This document shows positions 58,601 through 64,000 of a stretch of 64,000 bases of DNA, one piece after another (position 1 is the first letter of the stretch; every line of letters starts with the position of its first letter). The stretch lies in contig VZTG01010716.1 in NCBI GenBank assembly GCA_013397845.1, positions 187,877-251,876 of the forward strand, in the 5' to 3' direction. This DNA is from Melanocharis versteri. Taxonomy: Eukaryota; Chordata; Aves; Passeriformes; Melanocharitidae. The notes under the pieces were generated by a model. The model ran no database searches and was not told where the DNA came from. It was given only the letters and a program-made list of their open reading frames with translations. The translations under genes were made by a program, and so were the position numbers.

Positions 58601-61600
58601 TTTCAGTGTAAACGTATTTTGCACTGAAATACTCAGTTTTAAAAGGTCAGGAGTGGGAAGAAAACCGCATTTCTTATCTGGGGAAGAAGTGCAGCCCCAG
58701 CCTAAAACTCCCGAGGTAAACCCCATTCCCCCCGGGGTAAATCCCATTCCTCCTGAGGAAAATCCCATTCCCCCCGAGGTAAATCCCATGCCTCCTGAGG
58801 TAAATCCCATTCCTCCCGAGGTAAATCCCATTCCTCCTGGGGAAAATCCCATCCCTCCTGGGGTAAATCCCATTCCTCCTGAGGAAAATCCCATCCCTCC
58901 CGGGGTAAATCCCATTCCTCCTGAGGAAAATCCCATCCCTCCCGGGGTAAATCCCATTCCTCCTGAGGAAAATCCCATCCCTCCCGGGGTAAATCCCATT
59001 CCTCCTGAGGAAAATCCCATCCCTCCCGGGGTAAATCCCATTCCTCCTGAGGAAAATCCCATCCCTCCCGGGGTAAATCCCATTCCTCCTGAGGAAAATC
59101 CCATCCCTCCCGGGGTAAATCCCATTCCTCCTGAGGAAAATCCCATCCCTCCCGGGGTAAATCCCATTCCTCCTGAGGAAAATCCCATTCCCCCCGAGGT
59201 AAATCCCATTCCTCCCATCCCTGCAGACCCCAAAGCCCAGCTGCTGCCCCACCTGCTGTGCTCCTGCTCTGCCAGGAGGAGATCAGCCAGGCGCAGCTTC
59301 CAGCTGTTCTGGGGGGGCTGGAAGCTCAGCTCCTTCACGGTCACTCTGCTGCCTCCCCACATCAAACCACAAAGAGAAAAGGAATTTAAGAACAAGAGGA
59401 ATTCGTACCAGATGCTTCCAGCAGTGTTTTTCCCGTTTTTTCCCGGTTTTGTGGTTGTTTACTGAGAATTTTGTGGTGCTCTGGCGCTGCCTCCCACTGT
59501 CAGGGGTTTTAATTTGAGGGTCCTGCTCTTTGAAAATGACAATGAACTCATCCTGCTAAAGGTTGATGGAGCAGGAAAGGTTCACTGCCCGAAATCCCAC
59601 CCCTTTCCCAAGGAATTCCCTTCACCAAAGGCCATCAGTGACACAAATCAGAGTTTTGGGGAGATTAAATCACCAATCTGTCAATTTTCTGGCTGCCTCA
59701 AAGACACAACCACTTGCTTAACACACAATAATTAGACAATACTGTATTATTGTAATTATTCCCGATAATTACAACAATTCCATGGTACCAAAGATTTTAA
59801 ATAAATGCTCAGCCTGCCCTTGCAACTCTCACTTCACCACAGCTTTGAGCAAGTGGGCTGCACACCTGGATATCCAGAGGAATAACTAACATTTACAAGG
59901 ATTAAATGCTGAACAGCACAACCTGTGTTTCCCTCCACAAAGGGATCAATACTGAAACACTGCCAACAGTGATCAGCCATAATTGGGTTCATATTTGCTT
60001 GCAGGTTGTTCTTGGCCTCTCAGACACCAGCCTGACTCAGTTATTAATCAACCAACAGCAGAAAACAAGGTGCAAGCAGGAAACAGGGAATAAATACAGG
60101 ACAGACATGGAAAATCACCCAAACAAAGCACGGGCACAACACAATCTGCTGTGTGAGAGTAACAGACACAAAGAGGGGCTAAAATCCCTCGGGTTCCACT
60201 TACTTGGTCATGGTCATGTAGGGCCCCACGTGGTAAGAAAATGCTGGTTCATCATCAGCCTGAAGCACATCTTTGTCCCCAATAATGGGGAGAGAGGCCA
60301 GGTAGCCCAGGTGGCCACTGCCTGCGAGATAGAACTGAAACAGGGCATCACCAAAAGGAAAATGCAACTGCTCCCAAAATCCAGCCAGCTCATTAACAGC
60401 CCGAGTGTGATCCCTGCATCAGCTCCAACACCACCATGAAATCTGGAAAGTCAGCGCCAAAACCTAAATTTCCCCGGGAAGCTGGAACGGGGAAAGCAGA
60501 ACCAGTCCTCAGGAACTCCCACAGGGGACATTTCACAGGAATTTCTGCTGTTCCAAACCAAACCAGGGCCTGGTAACCACCAAAGGCCTGAATATTTGTG
60601 CTCTTCATGGGTTTTTTTTCCCATCTTTTCAGCAGAAATAAGAATGCACTAAAAGTTAAAAATAGCACAGGTGGGATAATTACTGTGAGGAATAAGAAAT
60701 TCTGGAAAAAAATGTTCTAATGTCATTAGAAAATCACTACCCACAGCATCTTACCTTCCCAAAACCAAAGCTGTAAATGTTCTTGGCCACACTGGGCTGT
60801 CCTTTCAGTAATTTACCCAGAGGACTCTCTGCATTTCTAAATATCAAAAACAAAAGCAATAAGAGCAACTTATTTACTCCAAGGCTTAGAGTAAAACACA
60901 AATACAGAGAGAGAGAAAAAAAAAGCAGAATTTCTGCCAGAACCGTGCATTTGACTGGTCCCACACACATAACATGGATGTTAAAATTCCAAATTATTGT
61001 GCAGCTCATTAAAACTTTTTTGATGCATTTTTATTATATTTATTTTATTTAAAGCAAGATAACCAATAAATATATACATATGCACACACAGACATCCTGC
61101 ACTGCTTTTTTGTTCACAAGTCTATTTTCCCCAACACGTATCTGACACAAAAACTCCTGGAACAGCTGGGAACACCCCCCAAAAAAGTCAAAAACCAAAC
61201 TACTTCATGCTACCACTTTAATGCTATTAAAATTCAGTGCTTTTAATGCTGATTTCAAGAGTTTAATTCATAAAGTTTCGCTTAATGGACAGATATTTAC
61301 AACTATCAAGTTTCTATTTAGAACTGTCACAACAGAAATAAAATTAATCACAGCGGATTTAAATCTGCTACTGTCAAAAAGATACAAGAACTCGCTAATT
61401 TTAAAATAACAGAAAATGGAAGTAAAATCTCATTTTACCCTTGGACAAGGCCACCAAACCTCGAGGGGTTGCAGATCAAGGCCTTTGAGGAGCCGACTTT
61501 CCTGAGCAGATCAGAGGGAAAATTCCAAATGGCAGCCTGCATGTGCAGCGTGCACTGCTGCATAAATTCCAGCATCTGGGCAGGAGGAGGAGGAGGGAAA

Positions 61601-62450
61601 AACAATCAAAATAGGGCTTCAGAAGAAGAAAAACCATTTCAAACTCATAAATCAGGACTATTGGGAAAATAACCGGTTACTCGCAACATCGTAATGGGCA
61701 TTCTGAGAAACGGATTAACAAAAGAAACTTGAAAAAAATCAATCAGATGAAGATGGAAGAAAAGCTGACTTCAAACGGGTGACAAAATTTGAAACTTCAC
61801 TTACAGAAAACTGTAATTTCAGGTTTCTTTTTAAGAGCAGCGTTGTGATAACAGGGAAGAGGAGTTTTTAAATCATTTTTGTGGTCAAGAATCAGCCTTC
61901 TACACAAATACCTGAGCACTGCTCTCCTTCCTGGCTGACAAAGCCCAGAACTGGGGAGTTTTCCCCTCTTTGTCGTGCACTCTGAGATCTCCTCCTTCAT
62001 CCAGTAACTTGCTGAGGATCCACTGGTTTCCCGAGAAAGCAGCTGCATGCACTGGGGTGCTCCCATCGTAGCAGCGACTGGGGAACAGCAAAAAGTGCTC
62101 AGCAGGGGGAAAAAGCAGCATTCCCAGAATGTTTGTGTGCTCCCAAATAACAGAATAAGCCATGAAAAAATTAAAATCATTTCTCTGTGTACCTCTGAGG
62201 AGCTTTGAATAAAATACCAATGTGCATCTCAAGCACTTCTTCATTCATGCCCAGTGAATATTGTGTTTTACACTGACTTAAACCCGCTCAAAGACTCATT
62301 TCTATTTAAAAAAAAATAAACGTTTGATACTCAACTGATTGGCATCCGAGCCATATTCCAGCAGCACATCCACAATTTTCCCCAGCCCCAGCAGTGCAGC
62401 AGTGAAGAGGGAGGTTTGGCCCATGGAATTCACGGCATCAACAAAAATTC
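40581..62450 (-). CDS. TEX14: TEX14, intercellular bridge forming factor (28 exons placed, 5' end missing)
   Basis: In mammals TEX14 keeps germ cells joined by blocking abscission through CEP55 (known). Exons, 5' to 3': 62450-62336, 62077-61912, 61575-61439, 60836-60755, 60334-60204, 59366-59253, 58478-58355, 57961-57783, 57312-57161, 56512-56322, 56123-55973, 55673-54721, 53997-53945, 52992-52913, 52364-52101, 51535-51435, 51138-51025, 50665-50575, 48668-48606, 47594-47470, 46789-46599, 45355-45304, 44806-44735, 42355-42238, 42067-41972, 41523-41477, 40864-40801, 40617-40581. Phases join except between 50575 and 48668, where an exon of length 3n+1 is missing (candidate 48964-48934). About 1,355 codons are placed; human has ~1,497. 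Domain order: ankyrin repeats, pseudokinase, acidic and coiled-coil region, CEP55 motif, conserved tail. The kinase is degenerate: HRS for HRD and CNLE for DFG. The first ~45 residues lie off the right edge. Confidence 0.93.
40801..40864 (-). CDS. TEX14: TEX14 penultimate exon
   Basis: Acceptor gtttttcag, donor gtgagg. Reads EHPKDQKSHPQQQLAPAPPF, then a split Arg codon that joins the last exon. Confidence 0.8.
41477..41523 (-). CDS. TEX14: TEX14 small exon
   Basis: Excellent acceptor (ttttttcctctcag), then TKDQSPVTLNNSTAS and one base. The donor gtcata is weak; a cut three bases earlier at gtggtc would keep the same phase. Length 3n+2 is exactly what the neighbours need. Confidence 0.65.
41972..42067 (-). 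CDS. TEX14: TEX14 exon with AHSSLD block
   Basis: Encodes AHSSLDHILEGMLHAALGDG and EIQEQPQGLTL; mammals have AHSTLDEDLERWL. Acceptor ataccag, donor gtgagc. Confidence 0.9.
42238..42355 (-). CDS. TEX14: TEX14 exon with AEDTER block
   Basis: Encodes ESERNEKTNQSLWTKESFNL and AEDTE, like mammalian KETEDLGEDTER. Donor gtatga is clear. The 5' end at 42355 (acceptor gtgaatag) was chosen because it joins the preceding exon in phase; it is the less certain edge. Confidence 0.85.
44735..44806 (-). CDS. TEX14: TEX14 exon with DELPPPAQELLDEI
   Basis: Encodes LSEASPPSTDELPPPAQELL and DEI; mammals have DELPPPSQELLDDI. Acceptor gtctcag, donor gtaaga. Confidence 0.93.
45304..45355 (-). CDS. TEX14: TEX14 small exon
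   Basis: Fifty-two bases, VGLPPVASSFRNTRQAP plus one base. Acceptor ctcacacag, donor gtaagt. It restores phase between the neighbours. Confidence 0.75.
46599..46789 (-). CDS. TEX14: TEX14 exon
   Basis: Encodes EKIPLAFEKYKHCREFSSDS through CPFGLKEP. Acceptor aattctag, donor gtaagt. Conserved mainly at YK-C and the spacing. Confidence 0.83.
47470..47594 (-). CDS. TEX14: TEX14 exon with ADIQDLSSIP block
   Basis: Encodes SVADIQDLSSIPCEQNFQRA and LSHAPTSVSTPLGS, nearly the same as mammalian TDIQDLSSI and NHAPTSVSTPL. Acceptor aattcag, donor gtaatg. Confidence 0.95.
48606..48668 (-). CDS. TEX14: TEX14 small exon
   Basis: Reads VDAAREAMLWEPQEECQEKD, leading into the conserved VSVADIQDLSS of the next exon. 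Acceptor atttcag, donor gtaaga; phase 2 in and out. Confidence 0.82.
50575..50665 (-). CDS. TEX14: TEX14 small exon
   Basis: Reads TSNAEGKAEDVCAGFLQKLP and GDAGSGIQAP plus one base. Acceptor ctttcag, donor gtaaat. Its phase-1 end does not fit the next placed exon, so one exon in between is missing. Confidence 0.75.
51025..51138 (-). CDS. TEX14: TEX14 exon with TEEFFTPDY block
   Basis: Encodes SPPDVTEEFFTPDYFLPPAP, matching the mammalian ITDEFLTPDHEYF segment. Acceptor tttcacag, donor gtaaaa; 38 codons. Confidence 0.9.
51435..51535 (-). CDS. TEX14: TEX14 exon, low-complexity linker
   Basis: Reads RSCQSPAPDEQAESGIAIPK and SSVPPQQAENLSR. Acceptor tcctag, donor gtatgt; phase 1 in, 0 out. Confidence 0.75.
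52101..52364 (-). CDS. TEX14: TEX14 exon with EVKQMARR block
   Basis: Starts EVKQMARRVASGRLGLSPYP (mammals EVKEMAKKAATGQL) and continues as a Glu/Ser-rich, likely disordered segment. Acceptor tgtgcag, donor gtgagg. Confidence 0.88.
52913..52992 (-). CDS. TEX14: TEX14 small exon
   Basis: Acceptor attgcag, donor gtgagt. Reads CHSKPRAEFCRKKASEKRRV and VQSGWR, continuing into TEVKQMARR of the next exon in phase. Confidence 0.7.
53945..53997 (-). CDS. TEX14: TEX14 small exon
   Basis: Fifty-three bases between acceptor cttgcag and donor gtgagt, reading WQRGADSHPAARREEEK. Chosen because phase 0 in and 2 out joins both neighbours; sequence similarity is weak. Confidence 0.65.
54721..55673 (-). CDS. 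TEX14: TEX14 large exon: acidic run, coiled coil, CEP55 motif
   Basis: A 953-nt exon. It contains SLCSFEMNEILASY, a run of about 19 Glu (near 55,263-55,318), the conserved ISKCALNLKIMQSMLQQAGD coiled-coil start, and AVAPPARDYIPPP at the place of the CEP55-binding GPPxxxY motif. The first Gly of that motif is Ala here (codon GCT). Acceptor ctttcag, donor gtaaag. Confidence 0.93.
55973..56123 (-). CDS. TEX14: TEX14 exon after the pseudokinase
   Basis: Encodes DLVKSESGHAGAVSKAQRSA and ends FQEKETSKA plus one base. Acceptor tttacag, donor gtgagt. Weakly conserved, but phase fits both neighbours. Confidence 0.85.
56322..56512 (-). CDS. TEX14: TEX14 exon: pseudokinase C-lobe 2
   Basis: Encodes PPWKGVEDSAVKQLILSGEQ and YYDVVKSGLEPKQRNRSMKL, ending ILKNDLK. 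Acceptor cttgcag, donor gtgatt. Confidence 0.95.
57161..57312 (-). CDS. TEX14: TEX14 exon: pseudokinase C-lobe 1
   Basis: Encodes KDSGEHSDLTRIPVPAQLFR and SPEIILEKPGTVKSDVYSF, the APE and SDVYSF region of the kinase fold. Acceptor tctgcag, donor gtgaat. Confidence 0.95.
57783..57961 (-). CDS. TEX14: TEX14 exon: pseudo-catalytic loop
   Basis: Encodes QIIDALRFLHSRGFIHRSLS and SGEAKLCNLEYLIE. The HRD Asp is Ser, and the DFG position reads CNLE, so phosphotransfer is not expected, as in mammalian TEX14. Acceptor tttcccag, donor gtgaga. Confidence 0.95.
58355..58478 (-). CDS. TEX14: TEX14 exon: pseudokinase N-lobe
   Basis: Encodes KLRHPHLLQLMSVCLSSDLE and KTRLVYERVHFGSLYSILHER. Acceptor ctttgcag, donor gtaact. 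Confidence 0.96.
58716..59219. repeat. 42-bp minisatellite (21-bp half units) in a TEX14 intron
   Basis: About 24 half units alternate between GGGGTAAATCCCATTCCTCC-like and GAGGAAAATCCCATCCCTCC-like forms, giving a 42-bp higher-order period. Because 21 and 42 are multiples of 3, each strand is open in at least one frame: NPIPPE/NPIPPG heptamers on plus and MGFSSGG/MGFTPGG heptamers on minus. Confidence 0.95.
59253..59366 (-). CDS. TEX14: TEX14 exon: pseudokinase Lys strand
   Basis: Homology reads LMWGGSRVTVKELSFQPPQN and RLADLLLAEQEHSS; the VTVKEL lysine matches the VAIK lysine. The 3' end uses donor gtgggg. At the 5' end the two bases before the expected start are GG, not AG. The nearest AG acceptors are a tandem pair that would start the exon at 59348 or 59345, in frame but six or seven residues shorter. 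Confidence 0.85.
59394..60203 (-). other. TEX14: TEX14 intron, no embedded gene
   Basis: Unique AT-leaning sequence. The other TEX14 introns (including 42,356-44,734, 48,669-50,574 and 52,993-53,944) look the same apart from short A or T runs, for example A25 near 51,303 and a CAGACC hexamer run near 45,893-45,916. Confidence 0.5.
60204..60334 (-). CDS. TEX14: TEX14 exon: start of the pseudokinase
   Basis: Encodes FYLAGSGHLGYLASLPIIGD through HVGPYMTMT plus two bases. Acceptor tttcag, donor gtaagt. Confidence 0.94.
60755..60836 (-). CDS. TEX14: TEX14 exon leading into the pseudokinase
   Basis: Encodes NAESPLGKLLKGQPSVAKNI and YSFGFGK. Acceptor atatttag, donor gtaaga. YSFGFGK is invariant against mammals. 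Confidence 0.93.
61439..61575 (-). CDS. TEX14: TEX14 exon after the ankyrin repeats
   Basis: Encodes MLEFMQQCTLHMQAAIWNFP through PSRFGGLVQ. Matches the mammalian EFMQRCASHMQ segment. Acceptor ctgcccag, donor gtaaaa. Confidence 0.9.
61912..62077 (-). CDS. TEX14: TEX14 exon: ankyrin repeat 2
   Basis: Encodes RCYDGSTPVHAAAFSGNQWI and LSKLLDEGGDLRVHD, nearly identical to the mammalian ankyrin unit. Acceptor ttccccag, donor gtattt. Confidence 0.95.
62336..62450 (-). CDS. TEX14: TEX14 exon: ankyrin repeat 1
   Basis: Encodes IFVDAVNSMGQTSLFTAALL and GLGKIVDVLLEYGSDAN, an ankyrin unit. Acceptor ccttgcag, donor gttgag; phase 1 in, 2 out. The coding exon or exons before it are not in the window. Confidence 0.9.
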
Positions 62451-62719
62451 CTGCAAGGAAAGCGAAGATTCCAAGGTGGTGCTTGTTTTAATAAAAGCTG
62501 GTGGTTCACCACCACTGAACTGACTGCTCTGAGGTGCTGCAGGTATGAAAACACAGCAGCAGAAATTCAGGGAAAAAAGGGAAAATTATGTTTCTTGTGA
62601 CTTTCTATAAGGATTGAAAGCACTGCTTGTCCACGAGGATTTTAAATAAAGGATTTGATGGTACTTTCATGTGTTGTGTAAGGAAGCAATAAGGGCTTTA
62701 TATGTACTGTTTAAATTAG

Positions 62720-63370
62720 AGAGATGGATTTATAAGTATATATATATGGAGATATAGATATATACATGGAGATACAGATATATACATACATATGGATATA
62801 TAGATATTTATATATATATCTCAATCATCTGTGTAAGTACAGATGATGGATACATAAGTATACATATATATGGAGATATATATATATTTTTAAACATATA
62901 TATATTAATCATGTGCGTAAGTACAGATGATGGATATTCAAGTATACATATATATGGAGATATATATATATTTTATGCATATATGTATCAATCATCTGTG
63001 TAAGTACAGATGATGGATATATAAGTATACATATATATGGAGATATATATATATTTTTAAACATATATATATTAATCATGTGCGTAAGTACAGATGATGG
63101 ATATTCAAGTATACATATATATGGAGATATATATATATTTTATGCATATATGTATCAATCATCTGTGTAAGTACAGATGATGGATACATAAGTATACATA
63201 TATATGGAGATACATATATATTTTTTTTTATACATATATATATCAGTCATCTGTGTAAGTACAGATGATGGATATACAAGTATACGTATATATGGAGATA
63301 TATATATTTTTTTATACATATATATATCAATCATCTGTGTAAGTACAGATGATGGATATATAAGTAGAGA
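62720..63370. repeat. AT-rich satellite, ~83-bp monomers in ~166-bp dimers
   Basis: Seven monomers can be aligned on ATCATCTGTGTAAGTACAGA (starts near 62825, 62907, 62990, 63074, 63156, 63243, 63331). Early monomers alternate between ATCATCTGTGTAAG and ATCATGTGCGTAAG forms, so the 166-bp dimer is the repeating unit there. Each intact monomer holds a 9-bp stem, ATCATCTGT/ACAGATGAT, around a 6-base loop, followed by TATATA steps. Confidence 0.9.
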
Positions 63371-63426
63371 TGGACAAGCACGCATAACACAGGAGGACAG
63401 AATTAATAAATAAGTAAATTATTCTC

Positions 63427-63491
63427 TAGTTATTGCTCAGAACACAGTGCTGATAACGCCAAGGCCACAGGTTCGATCCCCACCTGGGCCA
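63427..63491 (+). pseudogene. tRNA-Ile-like relic
   Basis: GTGCTGATAACGCCAAGG and GGTTCGATCCCCACCTGGGC, then CA, follow the anticodon arm, variable loop, T arm (B box GGTTCGATCCC) and 3' acceptor strand of a eukaryotic tRNA-Ile; the anticodon would be GAT. The D arm is shortened, the 5' acceptor strand does not pair, and no T4 terminator follows. So it is a tRNA pseudogene or the head of a tRNA-derived SINE. Confidence 0.6.
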
Positions 63492-63760
63492 TTTATTGAT
63501 GAGATGAACCCAATGGTTTGTGTGGGTCCTTCTTAAGTCAGAACCCTCTGTGATTCCCGGTATTGCGTGACTTTTATTCAAAATAATTCATTCCCATCCG
63601 GCATTAATCATCAGCGGGGAAGGGCATGAGAAAGTAATGGGGGGAATGATGCATCTTACATACCTCAGAGGGGGGTATTTAAGAGAGCCGACCTATTTTT
63701 TAACTATGGTAAAAAAAAAAGGGCCACAAACCACTCAGCCCGTGTTCTCTCCCTCCCAGG
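63492..63760. other. Unassigned DNA near the right edge
   Basis: No gene recognised. A TATTTAAG element near 63,677 and an A10 run near 63,711 are the only local features. TEX14's first exon was looked for here on the minus strand and not found. Confidence 0.4.
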
Positions 63761-64000
63761 CCTCACTATCGAGGCCGGGAACGGTCATCAATGGCGAGCG
63801 GCCCCTGCCCAGGCAGCACCGCCCGCCCGCTTCGCGCTCAGGAGAGAACACCCCGCTCCTCCTCGTGGCTTGTGACGCCGATCACGTGCGATCACTCTCC
63901 TCTAGTGACCAACTACAGAAATGATCCCTGAAAGTATAGTCTTAACCCACCGCCGCCCGCCGCACGGACCCCAGCCGCCGACACCCACACCCAGCACGCG
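63760..64000. promoter_or_regulatory. CpG-rich promoter-like end of the window
   Basis: CpG density jumps after 63,770. There are an E-box CACGTG at 63883-63888, a nearby TGTGACG CRE-like half site, and a GGCCTC/GAGGCC hairpin near 63,761-63,778. In mammals TEX14 and RAD51C share a head-to-head promoter, so this may be its bird equivalent; no RAD51C coding sequence is visible. Confidence 0.4.

Noticed and set aside
58653..59465. Long plus-strand ORF (270 codons, NPIPPE/NPIPPG repeats)
   Set aside because: It is the complement of the minisatellite; its openness follows from a repeat period divisible by 3. No start context or splice signals support a plus-strand gene.
63155..63385. Minus-strand ORF rich in IYMYKK
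   Set aside because: It is a translation of the AT-rich satellite.
1..64000. CRISPR arrays, operons, prophage or insertion sequences
   Set aside because: The window is spliced vertebrate DNA; the tandem repeats seen are minisatellites and satellites without spacer structure.

Overview
This is vertebrate nuclear DNA, almost certainly from a bird. The genes are split by GT-AG introns, one of them encodes pinopsin (the pineal opsin first known from chicken), and the repeats include CR1-type LINE ends and a solo LTR with an avian-type polyadenylation region. A songbird is possible from the LTR style, but that is inference. There is no bacterial content.

Three protein genes account for the window. 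(1) DOC2B, plus strand, coding 4,461-31,193 in 9 exons. All exon phases join to give 401 residues with a Munc13-interacting N-terminus and two C2 domains, with every calcium-ligand aspartate I checked present. The gene starts in a GC-rich island after a GC-rich minisatellite, and its 3' UTR runs to about 33.1 kb. (2) Pinopsin (OPNP), plus strand, coding 33,733-37,018 in 5 exons, 348 residues. It has its own TATA box and starts only about 0.65 kb after the DOC2B polyadenylation signals. Its third intron carries a solo LTR. (3) TEX14, minus strand, coding from 62,450 down to 40,581. I placed 28 exons by reading frame, splice signals and resemblance to mammalian TEX14: ankyrin repeats, a degenerate kinase domain, a Glu-rich and coiled-coil section, the CEP55-binding region and the conserved C-terminus. 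The first coding exon or exons lie beyond the right end, and one small internal exon is unresolved.

The three genes have unrelated jobs: Ca2+-triggered vesicle release, light detection, and germ-cell intercellular bridges. Nothing suggests a shared pathway. The last 250 bases are again GC-rich and promoter-like. In mammals TEX14 lies head-to-head with RAD51C, so this may be the shared promoter.

The most interesting structures are in TEX14. One intron holds a 42-bp minisatellite, has a length divisible by three and contains no stop, so its retention would insert about 258 residues of Met-Gly-Phe-rich repeat into the pseudokinase domain. The next exon upstream seems to have lost the expected AG acceptor. 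The CEP55-binding motif has Ala in place of its first Gly. Other items are a 14-nt displaced intron 2 in pinopsin, a dimeric ~83-bp satellite with a hairpin, a tRNA-Ile-like relic, and an unidentified exon-like ORF at 38.6 kb. Exon calls rest on reading the sequence and on remembered protein families; no alignment was run.
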